Of a stretch of DNA of 64,000 nucleotides, positions 22,273 to 32,873 are shown piece after piece. The position numbers and the translations under genes are program-made. The stretch comes from Tachypleus tridentatus. Taxonomy: Eukaryota > Arthropoda > Merostomata > Xiphosura > Limulidae. Numbering within the stretch: the first letter of the stretch is position 1; each line of letters begins with the position of its first letter. The notes beneath the pieces were generated by a model. It made no database searches. It saw only the letters and a program-made list of their open reading frames with translations, and was not told where the DNA came from. The stretch lies in the NCBI RefSeq assembly GCF_004210375.1, contig NC_134837.1, forward strand, positions 18,981,586 to 19,045,585, given 5' to 3'.

Positions 22273-22783
22273 TCGCTCTCCCCATTCGGTTTTAATTTTA
22301 ATGTTAATTTATACCCACCTCAAATAAGTTGGTATCTATCATACCCTCCAAGTAACACCATTATTCCTTCTCATCAGAGCTAAACCTTAATTCACCGGAG
22401 TGGAAAGGGGCTGGAGAGAAACGAACGTTTCTGAGCGCCTCTGGTTGTCTCTTAATAATTTCCATGAGTTTTAATATATAGAAACGGTAGAAATTTACCG
22501 TTTCTATATACTACAGTTTATGTCACGAATGGGGAAATCCTTACTGGTATTTCTAACAAATCATTTAATATAAAGATCTTCACTTGCATATATATTCATG
22601 ACATTTCCCATCCAATAATAAGAGGTGTCGTTATTGACTACCTCCATAGGACTGATAAAGTTTCGTAATAACAAATAAATGCGGTAGGGCGCTAGGAAAA
22701 AACTGATAACTCTTTAGAAAAATGTCTGTCCACAAGAATTTATACAAAACATAATAAAAATACTGACAGGCAAAAATAAAATA
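22273..22783. other. spacer with a perfect hairpin
   Basis: Contains the hairpin at 22475-22510. Otherwise no gene or repeat family is recognised. Confidence 0.4.
22475..22510. repeat. perfect 15-bp inverted repeat with 6-nt loop
   Basis: The arms TATATAGAAACGGTA (22475-22489) and its exact reverse complement (22496-22510) enclose the loop GAAATT. It would form a stable stem in single-stranded DNA or RNA. It could be a tiny palindromic element, a stem-loop in a transcript or chance; no flanking target duplication is evident. Confidence 0.8.
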
Positions 22784-22905
22784 GTGTGTGTGTGTGTGTT
22801 TTCTTATAGCAAAGCCACATTGGGCTCTCTTCTGTGTCCACCGAGGGTAATCAAACCCTTGATTTAAGCATTGTAAATTCGAAGGCTTACTGCTGTCCCG
22901 ACGGG
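22784..22905 (-). mobile_element. short tRNA-derived repeat, family B
   Basis: Minus-strand copy with a (GT)n-rich tail start and decayed box B (GGTAATCAAACCC). The tRNA-like start (TACTGCTGTCCC) is recognisable. Confidence 0.65.
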
Positions 22906-23113
22906 GGACAAAAGGAAATAGACATGTCCTCTTGAACCGTAAAAATAAGGAAAGCGTATTTGTAGCCCATGCCACGTGCGTGAGTCCATATACAAGTAAT
23001 GTTATCACCGTAAAACTGAAGAGAATAATTATAAAATCAGAAATAGCTATTAAAATCGTACAAAAGCTGGGCATCTCCCTTAAATCATTGAAAGCAAGTT
23101 CAGCATATAAGAA

Positions 23114-23505
23114 ACAATCATGATTGTCGAAAATAATTGTGAAGCTACTGAATATGGCCTACATGACAGACGTCATAGTTAAAAAAACAACATTATTTAT
23201 GAAGTAACATGTGGCAGATTCTCTAGTACGTATATAGGAGAAACTTACAGACCATTACATGATCGAATATCTGAACATGTGTGTAACAGTCAAACCTCAA
23301 TTCTAAACATGTTATTGCATAAAATTGTGGAAAAGAACATGGTCTACCAAAAGCAAACATCTTATTGGATGTCAGGATCTTATCTGAATGTCATAATATG
23401 GTGAACAGAAAAATTAAAGAATCCAAATCCAAATACAAAAGTTGGTCTCTTGTATAGACTAGAGACATTAATAACATTCTTAAAACTTTAAAATGTTGAA
23501 CTTTG
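23114..23505 (+). pseudogene. Penelope-like retroelement fossil, GIY-YIG endonuclease end
   Basis: From 23192 the frame reads IIYEVTCGRFSSTYIGETYR and continues PLHDRISEHV. This is the Penelope-type GIY-YIG pattern (Y.I.C..C...YIGET.R.L..R..EH), with the second Cys of the usual CxxC replaced. After a frameshift near 23290-23330 the second part fits the usual C-terminus (EHGLPKANILLDVRILSECHN, then NRKIKESK). In Penelope-like elements this nuclease sits C-terminal to a reverse transcriptase; no RT is visible upstream. An A7 run at 23181-23187 adds another frame break. The fragment is dead and 5'-truncated. Confidence 0.75.
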
Positions 23506-23867
23506 ACAAAACCTATATACACACTTATAAAGATTAAAATATGCGTCCAAACATTGTACTACATATGTATTGATATAATAAGATGGAAAAATGCTTACCA
23601 CTACAAATATGAAGAAGGTATTTAGATGCGCAGCGTATTCTATTCTGAATTCAATTATATCAACAGTTTACCTATTGGTTCACACGTTATTTATTTAGCA
23701 TTGTTGGTTTTTTTTTGTTTTAACAATGTAAGTTCAAGGATGTTTGATATCATTTTAACATAACAAGCACTTTCTAAACATGTGTATGAATGTTCGATTC
23801 ACTAATTACAGTGTTATAATTTAGGCTTAGCTGGTTTAGTTAACTCGTGGAATATCAATTGCTCCTG
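23506..23867. other. spacer, possibly the 3' flank of the Penelope fossil
   Basis: AT-rich sequence. There is no terminal repeat that would define the end of the retroelement. Confidence 0.35.
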
Positions 23868-24145
23868 GTGACTGTTTGTTTTTGAATTTCGCGCAAAGCT
23901 ACACAAAGGCTATCTGCACTAGTCGTCCCTAATTTAGCAATGTGAGACTAGAAGGAAGGTAGCTAGTCATCACCACCCACCGTCAACTCTTCGGCTACTC
24001 TTTTACCAACGTATAGTGGGATTGACCGTCACATTATAACGCTCCCAGAGCTGAAAGAACAAGCATATTTGGTGCAATGGGGATTCTAACCCGGATCCTC
24101 AGATTACGAGTCGAACGCCTTAACCCACCTGGCCATGCCCTGCCC
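23868..24145 (-). mobile_element. SINE family A, full length
   Basis: Complete minus-strand copy. Short target duplication GCTCCTG at 23861-23867 and 24146-24152. Confidence 0.88.
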
Positions 24146-24152
24146 GCTCCTG

Positions 24153-24500
24153 AAGAAGCTGTAATAGTGATATATACTGAGCTAATAAAGTTACATTCTG
24201 GCAGTATAGGTTTTAATTTTATTTACGTTCATAGAAATGATCTCATAACAAACTCCTGTTTGGGTTAAACAAATTTAAGAATAGTAACATATCCATATAA
24301 ATGGGTAAATCCAGCCGTCCTACACATGATCATTTCACAGAACACATTCGTGTCGCTGCAAATCATGACGACAAACCACCGCTGAATATCGCATCTACGA
24401 ACAAAGCATAATTAACGAGATATCTTATCGGATTGAAACTTTAGAGATTTTTCACAATTTTCTCGAGAAAAAGTTTAAAGAATCACTTTTGTTTTAACCC
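24153..24500. other. spacer, nothing recognised
   Basis: Unique-looking sequence with no gene, repeat unit or tRNA-like arm. Confidence 0.35.
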
Positions 24501-24693
24501 AAACGCCCTTCCATTAACAGGTAATATCTAGCCCCTATAATACAATTATATATTTATCTTTCATAATTGACAGATAATACTATTATATTATTTTCAAAAT
24601 TAACAAATAATACTTTTTGTTTTCATAATTTCTATTATGACGTTCGACTCAATATTTCGACTCAATAACAATATTTTTTATACGCTTCACCGT

Positions 24694-24971
24694 AGGCCCG
24701 GCAGGGCCCAGGGTGTTAAGGCGTGCGACTCGTAATGTGAGGGTTGCGGGTTTGCATCCCCGTCGCCCCAAACATACTCGCCCTTTCAGCCGTGGGGGCG
24801 TTATAATGTGACGGTCAATCCCACTTATCGTTGGTAAAGGAGTAGCCCAAGAGTTGGCGGTGGGTGGTGATGACTAGCTGCCTTCCCTCTAGTCTTACAC
24901 TACTAAATTAGGGACGGCTAGCACGGATAGCCCTCGAGTAGCTTTGCGCAAAATTCAAAAAACAAACAAAA
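24694..24971 (+). mobile_element. SINE family A, full length
   Basis: Complete copy with a slightly altered head (GGCAGGGCCCAGGG). Target duplication GCTTCACCGT at 24684-24693 and 24972-24981. Confidence 0.9.
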
Positions 24972-25144
24972 GCTTCACCGTTCACTGTTCTATTATATTG
25001 TTGCAATTTCAATTTATTTTTGGTTGCTATTGTTTAAAATCCGTTTTGTAACCGATGATGTTCACAGACCCTGTAAAAAAAACACAACATAATCCGAATC
25101 GTGGGATAGAATAAATAAACATTTAACTGAGGTTGTTTATCGCC

Positions 25145-25866
25145 TTCATTGAAAACGGTTTCCATCCTTCATAAAAGTTTTAGAAAAATAATTATAGTAA
25201 CATTATTGCCTCTTTGTCACAACAATGAACTCCATGTATTCTGCTTTTTATCAACAATAAACACAATGTTTTATCATTTGTACCAGCATAAAATGCCTAT
25301 TAAATTGTATTATTTGAACAATACTGTGTTCGCTGTTTTCTATGAGCAATGAACATAATAATTTATATTACATATCAAGCTATCGACAATGAACATGGCC
25401 CGGCATGGCCAAGCGCGTTAAGGCGTGCGACTCGTAATTCGAGGGTTGCGGGTTTGCATCCCCGTCGCGCCAAACATGCTCGCCCTTTCAGCCGTGGAGG
25501 CGTTACAATGTGACGGTCAATCCCACTATTCGTTGGTAAAGAGTTGCCCAAGAGTTGGCGGTGGATGGTGATGACTAGCTGCCTTCCCTCTAGTCTTACA
25601 CTGCAAAATTAGGGACGGCTGGCAGAGATAGCCCTCGAGTAGCTTTGTGCGAAATTCAAAAAACAAACAAACAATCGACAATGAACACCATATCATCTAC
25701 ATTCTTTTATCGAGGAACATTTTTTCTTCTGTTATTCGCCAACAAAACATTGTTTTCTACTTTCTGTCAACAATAAAAATCGTATTTGTTACTTTATTTC
25801 AAATTTAGAAAAGTAACATGTATTCTAATTTTCTGAACAATAAACAAATGTTCTTATTTTAATATC
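25145..25866. repeat. decayed ~38-bp minisatellite split by a SINE
   Basis: Loose copies of CAACAATAAACA..TTGTTTTCTACTTTCTGT recur on both sides of the SINE at 25396-25673. The short related stretch at 24500-24660 may be an outlying part. It resembles the small array at 19.66 kb. Confidence 0.55.
25396..25673 (+). mobile_element. SINE family A, full length
   Basis: Well-preserved copy. Long target duplication ATCGACAATGAACA at 25382-25395 and 25674-25687, taken from the host minisatellite. One of the youngest-looking insertions in the window. Confidence 0.93.
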
Positions 25867-26119
25867 GGCTCCGGTATGGCCAGGTAATTAAGGCACTCGA
25901 CTCGCAATTCGCGGGTAGCGGCTTCAAATCCCCTTCACACCAAACATGCTCATCTTTTCGGGGGGGGGCGTTATATTGTGATGATCAATCCCACTTTTCG
26001 TTGGCGGTTGGTGGTGATGACTAGCTGCCTTTCCTCTAGTCTTACACTGCTAAATTAGGAAGAGCTAGCGCAGATAGCTCTCTTATAGCTTTTCGCGAAA
26101 TTCAAAACAAACAAATAAC
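25867..26119 (+). mobile_element. SINE family A with G9 run and internal deletion
   Basis: Head present (CCGGTATGGCCAGG). The CAGCCGTGG segment is replaced by nine G at 25960-25968, and about 25 bp after CGTTGG are missing. Target duplication TTTAATATC at 25858-25866 and 26120-26128. Confidence 0.88.
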
Positions 26120-26128
26120 TTTAATATC

Positions 26129-27773
26129 AAATATCATTTTCTTTGACCAACGTTTAACAACAAAAGACATGATATTACGATCCTAAAGGTGTTTTTTAAA
26201 TACTTAGAAAATGAATCTCAACTTAGGTACATTTTTTTAGATATTACGTAAGAATTAAACAAGTCTCGGTTATCTTATTAAATATTTTTCGTTCTCATTT
26301 GGACTGTACGTTAGATGGAACTCCTGAGGGGTATGTAACACGCATTTGTCCTTTTGGTAATCACAATAAAATATCTACATGTAAACATGCGTTTATTCAG
26401 AATATGATTTATTATCGGCGTTTTCTTTGTTGCTAAATAACCCTATATTCAAAGTTAATATCAGACACGGCGGAGCCTTCTTATACAAAAAACACAAAAA
26501 CAGTTAGATTGTTATGTATATAACCATTGCAGAAAATTCAGGACCTAGTCTGCGTGGAGCCTACGAAAATGAATGTAGACAGTGTCCGTTAACAGCCTAA
26601 GGTTACAAAATGTATTAAGAAGTAATGGGGCGCTTCGAACACGTAGAGACGTAACCAGTTGTGGTGAAACGAATTACATAAAAAGACAGTTCATTGAATT
26701 TAACGTAAATCGAATGGGTAGACTGAAGTAATCTTACTAGAACGTATGGTAGCGCCCTCTTTAGGTTCTCATAGAAATCAACTAAATTAAACACCAACAC
26801 GTTTGTTTGTTGTTAAGAGCAAAATCGTACAGTTGAGCTATCTTTGCTTTCCCCAACACAAAGATGGGACCTAGCATATTGTTCTACAGTTCAAAAACGT
26901 TGATCATACAATAAAAGCATGACTAATTTCTGAGGCTGTGCACATTTCACATCAACTTTCCTCTATCACAGATGGTCCATCATTGATCTGACTCCAGCAG
27001 GTGTAATTAGCTAAGGATGAAGCGTCTCAGTGGCGCCAAGCTTTGGCGCCAAGAAACTTGATCCACGATGCCGTGTTTCAACACAAGAGGGCTTATCTTC
27101 CAGTGTATATTTTACAAAGAAAAAAATAAAAAATAAGGTGAGTTCTGCGTATTACCGTTATCAGGTCTAATGTCTCCCAAGGCAAAGTTGCCTCCCTTTG
27201 AAAACTACATTAGCCATGAGTTGATAAACGACAAGCAGCTTGGAAAATGTGATTGAAACAAAGAACAACAACAACATGTAATTATTCATTTTAAACTTGT
27301 AGTAATCATGGCTTCATGTAGCGATTTACAAATATATCTTATCGTTACTGACAGGTATGTCAAATATTAGTATTATTTTAAATAAAACATCTGCGTCAAA
27401 TCCTCTTTGTAAGCTTGCAAAATTCTCCCCTGTATTAACACCTCTCCTTTATCATTCCCGCCACTACAGGAAAATACTTACATTTCATGATATGATGGAA
27501 CATGGAGAACTGTTATTTAGCTGTTTTCGGATATACTTTAGCGATAATTTCATCAGTATGTAGCTAATTTTGTTAATTAGAACTTAAACATTATTAAAGT
27601 TTGTATCTAAATATTAAAAATAGTGACATCAAGATATGGCTCATTGTCTCAACTGGAACCTCAAAACACGTCTCAAGTTTATTCTTTAGTAGATCATTAG
27701 GTTGAATATTCAAGATGAAACTTAGTTGAATGGGTGGCAACTGCCTGCAGTAGAAATACAACAATAGACGACA
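26129..27773. other. 1.6-kb spacer with two weak regulatory candidates
   Basis: No gene. Holds the paired GGCGCC motif near 27031-27056 and a donor-like AAG|GTGAGT near 27137. All frames are short and compositionally random. Confidence 0.4.
27031..27056. promoter_or_regulatory. two tandem TTGGCGCCAAG-like sites (E2F-type)
   Basis: GTGGCGCCAAGCTTTGGCGCCAAG holds two copies of TGGCGCCAAG 13 bp apart; the second, TTTGGCGCCAAG, matches the E2F consensus TTTSGCGC on both strands. CpG-bearing sites are uncommon in this AT-rich DNA. A splice-donor-like AAGGTGAGT follows about 85 bp downstream. Suggestive only. Confidence 0.3.
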
Positions 27774-28043
27774 GTTTGTTGGTCTGTTTTTGAATTACGC
27801 GCAAAGCTAATCGAGGGCTATCTGCGCTAGCCGTCCCTAATTTTAGCAGTGTAAGACTAAAGGGAAGGCAGCAGGTCACTGCCAACTCTTGGGCTACTCT
27901 TTTACCAACGAGTAATGGGATTGACCACCACATTATAACACCCCCACGGCTGAAAGAGGGAGCATGTTTGGTGTGATGGGGATTCGAACTCGTGACCCTC
28001 AGATTACAAGTCGAGTGCCTTAACCACCTGGCTATGCCGGGCC
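27774..28043 (-). mobile_element. SINE family A, minus strand
   Basis: Tail to head (GCTATGCCGGGCC) present. About 20 bp of the central domain (around CACCACCCACCG) are deleted at 27870. No clear target duplication. Confidence 0.87.
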
Positions 28044-28600
28044 TTTTGAGGACGGAGTTTTGAAAGTTCTGACGATTTGAAGACGAAAGGTGACATGCTT
28101 TCATAACTTCGTCCTCTTCAATTCTGTTTCTATATCAGACAGTTGCCGTCCATTCAACTAAGTTTCACCACAACTCAAGTTTATTTCTAAATTAGTTTGA
28201 GAATAATATAATTAAGATATTGTTAATTTCAGTAATTAGAACCTCAAAAATTTAAGTTTGTTTTTAAAACCTTGAGCAATAATTTTATCAAGATGAAACC
28301 ATCATTTTGTTTTGATGCTCTTGCTAGAAGAATGTAACTTTAACAGTCGACGAGCCAAAAAATGTGCAGTTAAAAATGAATTACACGAGCTAAGAAAGTT
28401 TAAACTTAAAATTTACGTCTTATTATGTTTTGTTTACAAAACGTCGACATTAATCATACGTATCACATCAAACCAAAGTTAAACAATTTACGGTGATCTG
28501 CTGAAATTTTACAACGAACTTTGTATTATATCTACATTTATTTCTGTGTAGTTTCCATTTTTGCATGTGATGTATATTCCTGACTGTGTATTGCACAAGA
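28044..28600. other. AT-rich spacer upstream of the heat-shock-type promoter
   Basis: No gene or repeat recognised. It forms the upstream flank of the promoter at 28.6 kb. Confidence 0.4.
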
Positions 28601-28720
28601 CCCGCCTGTTCTCGAAACTTTCGCCTGTTTGACGAAAGCGCGCGAGAATTTTGTCGAAAGTTCTAAAAACTCGTGCGATTCCTATAAAAAAACGGTGAGC
28701 CGAATGGAGAGAATATTATT
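28601..28720 (+). promoter_or_regulatory. heat-shock-type promoter: phased HSE plus TATA box
   Basis: Four pentamer cores lie in exact 5-bp phase and alternating direction at 28646-28663: GAA, TTG, GAA, TTC (three of four perfect). This is the arrangement bound by HSF trimers. A second, weaker site at 28609-28621 reads TTC-TC-GAA-AC-TTT. A TATA box (CCTATAAAAAA) begins at 28683, about 20 bp after the HSE, so transcription should start near 28710-28720 toward higher coordinates. This spacing is that of classical heat-shock gene promoters. The next 600 bp contain no heat-shock protein frame. Either a 5'-UTR intron separates promoter and coding exon, or the product is non-coding, or the promoter is a relic. 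Confidence 0.55.
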
Positions 28721-29240
28721 GAACAGCTAAAGTCAGAACACTATTAGCCTAGGAAACTGTTATTCGGAAAACTATAAAATTAGACCAGCAACGTTTATAG
28801 ATTTAGAACTTTACAAACTTTCAACTTCAGTGAATTACTTTGGATGTTAGAATTTCTACGATGATATTAAATATCAGTAAAAAGCCATCGACGTGAGGCC
28901 AACCAAGCTATCTTGCTAAAAAGAGGTGTAACAATATCAAATCAAAATTAATTTGCTCATCGTGAAACTGGATCGTTAATAAAATATTCATTTCTGGACC
29001 AAAGAGAAGACTCAGTATTGTCTGTAAGCTTGTAAAACTGTTGTGTATAAAACCATTATTTGTAATAACTATTAGTAATAACCAATATTATAAATTGTAT
29101 TGTTTCTATGTTTTTAATTCTGTAGGAAAATAACATAAACTTGAAATATATTGGTAGTTAATTAACTACTAAGCTAAAATTCAAATTTCCGGTTCTTTGA
29201 AATAGTAACACGTAATATAATAAATCGAAGACTCGTCCAA
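28715..29240 (+). other. predicted transcribed leader downstream of the heat-shock promoter
   Basis: AT-rich, no open frame longer than a few dozen codons, no SINE. A donor-like CTGTAAGC lies near 29020 and an AATAAA near 28979. Could be a long 5' UTR, a non-coding RNA or nothing. Inference from the promoter only. Confidence 0.25.
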
Positions 29241-29244
29241 AATA

Positions 29245-29505
29245 TTTGTTTTTATTTGTTTGTTTTTCAATTTAGCGTAAAGCTAAACAAGGACTATCTG
29301 CGTTAGCCATCCCTGATCTAGCAGTGTGAGACTAGAGGAGAGGCAGCTCTTGGGCTACTCTTTTGCCAATGAATGGCAAGATTGACCGTAGAATAATAAC
29401 ACTCTCACGGTTGAAAGGGCGAGCATTTTTGGTATGACGGGAATTCGAACCCACGACCCTCATATTACGAGTCGAACTCTTTAACCCATCTGACCATGCC
29501 GGGCC
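29245..29505 (-). mobile_element. SINE family A, minus strand, internal deletion
   Basis: Head ends in CATGCCGGGCC. About 30 bp around CATCACCACCCACCG are missing at 29345. The flanks share an imperfect AAATAT.TTGTT that may be the target duplication. Confidence 0.87.
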
Positions 29506-29543
29506 TAAATATCTTGTTACGTATTATAATTTATCTCGGACTT

Positions 29544-29910
29544 GACCCAGCATGGCCAGGTGGTTAAGGTATTCAGTCGCCGTCCCTAATTTTGCAGTGT
29601 AAGACTAGAGAGAAGGCAGCTAGTTATCATCACCCACCACCAACTCTTTGGGTACTCTTTTACCAACGAATAGTGGGAATGACCGTCACATTATAACGTC
29701 CCAAACATGCTCGCCCTTTCAGCCGTGGGAGCGTTATAATGTGACGGTCAATCCCACTATTCATTGGTAAAATAGTAGCTTAAGAGTTGGTGGCGGGTGG
29801 TGATGACTAGCTGCCTTCCCTCTAGTCTTACCCTGCTCAATTAGGGACGGCTAGCGCAGATAGCCCTCGTGTAGCTCTCCGCGAAATTCAAACTAAGCCA
29901 AACGAAACCA
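29544..29910. mobile_element. composite SINE family A with inverted internal segment
   Basis: Three pieces abut: a plus-strand head (GACCCAGCATGGCCAGG, 29544-29575); a minus-strand central domain (CCGTCCCTAATTTTGCAG to CATTATAACG, about 29576-29700); and a plus-strand body from CAAACATGCTCGCCC to the tail (29701-29910). The last two are inverted repeats of roughly 120 bp lying back to back, so they can form a hairpin. Confidence 0.85.
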
Positions 29911-30343
29911 GAAATCATCGGAGGCAAATTGTGATAAAATTCACTGTACATAACAATGAGATTTAGGAAGAATGACAGTCAGACAGCAAGAGAAAATCTA
30001 ATATTATTCTTTGTTTACTTTTCTGTTGTAATAACTAGCAGCAAAATTTAATCGATTCTGACTCTTTCTTAACGGTTTTTTAATGGAAAAAATAACTTAA
30101 AGCTTGTTTCGATAATCTATCTTCAGGCAGAGAATTCTGACGTAATAACACCTTGAACAAATGAACGAAACAGGGGCTGTTGCATAATAACTTAAAGAAC
30201 ATACACATCACTTAAGGATTATTTAAATTATCCTCGCTATGGTATGCAGCCTTCGCAACTGCATTTTCATTTTTATGGTTAATCCTGTCTCTGTACTAGG
30301 GCTTCCCTTCCACGGGGAAATTACTATGAACAGAGCACACAAT

Positions 30344-30628
30344 TCGGACCCGGTATGGCCAGATGGGTTAGGGAGTTCGACTCGTAATCTGAGGGTCGCG
30401 GGTTCGAATCCCCGTCGCGCCAGACATGCTCGCCCTTTCAGCCGTGGGGGCGTTATAATGTGACGGTCATTCCCACTATTCGTTGGTAAAAGAGTAGCCA
30501 AAGAGTTGGCGGTGGGTGATGATGACTAGCTGCCTTTTCTCTAGTCTTACACTGTTAAATCAGGGTCAGCTAGCGCAGATAGCCCTCGTGTAGCTTTGCG
30601 CGAAATTCAGAACAAGCCAAACCAAAAA
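30344..30628 (+). mobile_element. SINE family A, full length
   Basis: Complete head with good box B (GGGTTCGAATCCCC). Target duplication CACACAAT at 30336-30343 and 30629-30636. Overlapping frames on both strands are shadows of the SINE. Confidence 0.9.
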
Positions 30629-30636
30629 CACACAAT

Positions 30637-31261
30637 CAAATAAAAATTCAACACTTAGAATATGCTTATTAATATGCACAAAGCATAATTTGTTAATGCG
30701 AAAAAAGCGAACCTAATGATGAAAGTGATATCTAAAAGTCAGCTTTTTAATAATCATATATAAGTAGGCTTAGACGAAACATTTCACATTCACCGACACC
30801 AGGGGTTGGAAGCATCCCGAAACTGCACACGTTTAAAGTGTGAGTACTGCGTAATAAGTGCATGACATTTAAGCCTTAAAACGAATTGCAAACATAGCAT
30901 AGCCGTTCCTGCAAAAACTCTTTAAGTAACATGTTCTTATCCGCCTCTAAAACATTCGTCTGATACTCAAAAATACAAATAACACACTCTTATTGCCATC
31001 GTATGTATAAACTAAATAACGTAAATCAAACTGGTTGATGCATTGGGTACCACTTCTTGAAAAGAGATTGCTTATTGAGGTCACAATACTTTCATACGTC
31101 ACTAAATTAGTGTAATAAAACTTGTTGCAAATGATAAAGAAATATGCCACACAATATTACTTAACAGTAGCAAAAAACAAGTAACACCAGTGAACAATAA
31201 AAATACGTCACAAAGTGTCATTAATCAATAAATAAACACGCCAGATAGTATTAGTGAAAAG
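30637..31261. other. spacer, nothing recognised
   Basis: AT-rich sequence with scattered short frames only. Confidence 0.4.
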
Positions 31262-31850
31262 TAAATGAATATGACAGGTTGTTTCACTGAATACATGAGA
31301 AACGTAAGAGGTGGTATTACTGGGTAATAGAGAAATATGACAGGTAGTTTTACTGAACACATGAGAAACGTGACAAGTGGTATTACTGGGTAATAGAGAA
31401 ATGTGACAGGTAGTTTTACTGAACACATGAGAAACGTGACAAGTGGTATTACTGGGTAATAGAGAAATATGCCGAGTAGTTTTACTGAATACATGAGAAA
31501 CGTAAGAGGTGGTATTACTGGGTAATAGAGAAATATGACAGGTAGTTTTACTGAACACATGAGAAACGTGACAAGTGGTATTACTGGGTAATAGAGAAAT
31601 ATGACAGGTAGTTTTACTGAACTCATGAGAAACGCGACAAGTGGTATTACTGGGTAAAAGAGAAATATGACAGGTAATTTTACTGAGCACATGAGAAACG
31701 TGACAAGTGGTATTACTGGGTAATAGAGAAATATGACAGGTAGTTTTACTGAACTCATGAGAAACGCGACAAGTGGTATTACTGGGTAAAAGAGAAATAT
31801 GACAGGTAGTTTTACTGAGCACATGAGAAACAAGTGGTGTTACTGAACAA
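31262..31850. repeat. 66-bp minisatellite, about 9 copies
   Basis: The unit begins GTAGTTTTACTGAACACATG, continues AGAAACGTGACAAGTGG and ends TACTGGGTAATAGAGAAATATGACAG; 66 bp, a multiple of three. Two minus-strand frames stay open (233 and 202 codons) with 22-residue periods such as VFSKTTCHISLLPSNTTCH. Nothing suggests translation. Variants (ACTCATG, CGCGAC, AAGAGG) are shared between non-adjacent units, indicating exchange or two-unit amplification. Confidence 0.93.
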
Positions 31851-32210
31851 CAGAAAAGCATGCCAGGTAGTTTTATTGGATTCATTAAACCATGATAATT
31901 TCCAATCATTCAAATCTTTACCAACCTTTAATCAAGATCTAGTTTCTATTTAGTGAAAACCAAATAAAATAAATAATAACAAGACAGTACTGCGTCCGTC
32001 CTGTTTAGAAATAGAGCTGTCCTTAGTCCCACAGTTGTTGTATCGTTTCATATTCAACAGACAGATAGATGGTCCTTTTCTTCTTTATATAGCCAGTATA
32101 ACTGAATGTATTAAACTTTAGTTATTTATTAACATTATAAGCAACAAAACTGTAGATAAACAGATAGATTTGATTTCTAAAAATCAGGTTAGTTCATTAC
32201 TATCGGGCAA
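31851..32210. other. spacer, nothing recognised
   Basis: AT-rich sequence without gene or repeat. Confidence 0.35.
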
Positions 32211-32374
32211 AACATGAAACTGATATAACAAGATATTGTTTGTCATAAAATATTATCTTGGGCCACTGCCTCTTTCAACAGTTGGTAATGGAAACATGCT
32301 ATCGTGCAAGATAGAATTAACATGAAATTGATATAACAAGATATTGTTTGTCATAAGATAATATCTTGTATTAG
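32211..32374. repeat. ~48-bp direct repeat with internal hairpin
   Basis: CATGAAACTGATATAACAAG..ATCTTG (about 32212-32262) recurs at about 32321-32372 with a few changes. Each copy contains CAAGATATT and its complement AATATCTTG (or AATATTATC) around GTTTGTCATA. This could be a pair of hairpin-bearing flanks of a small unrecognised element. Confidence 0.6.
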
Positions 32375-32863
32375 GGGAAAGTAATATTAATTAGTGGCGT
32401 AAATCAAACACCATTTCCTATAGAGTATACACGATGTGTTCAGTCCTAGTGGGGCCGTTAGTCAAGTCTTAATATACTGCAGGAATATACTACAGAAGAA
32501 TGACAGTGGAAAGACATGAGAAAAGCCTTGGAAATTATCTGCAAGTTCAGCACGCGATCTTCGCGTAAGACCTGTAGATCGCGAACTTCGTTGATCTGCC
32601 GTTCAATCTTGTCTCAAACTACCCAATTATATGTGCCGCCTATGCTCACATAGTCAACATAATACATCTACAGAAAACATAAAGTCCAGTGTGAAGCACG
32701 ATAAACTGATTTTAATGACTTCGTTGTATGACCAAACTGACAGCGCGACCATCTGGCGACTGAACAGATTAACCGTAATGCTACTCTCGTCGTAACATCG
32801 CTTCAACTATCGCGCGTCGCGTTATCACGAATGTTATCGTAATAAAGCGTCTGCACATGGTGA
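32375..32863. other. spacer, nothing recognised
   Basis: Somewhat GC-richer near 32550-32590 and 32740-32820 (GATCGCGAAC, CTATCGCGCGTCGCG). No frame or repeat. Confidence 0.35.
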
Positions 32864-32873
32864 GTAAATGCTT

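Noticed and set aside
30223..30501. 92- and 74-codon frames with conserved-looking RVAGSNPRRARHARPFSRGG
   Set aside because: The same peptide recurs wherever family A occurs; it is the translated SINE.
31208..31909. 233- and 202-codon minus-strand frames with SLLPSNTTCH repeats
   Set aside because: Produced by the 66-bp unit being a multiple of three; both overlapping frames stay open, which argues against coding.
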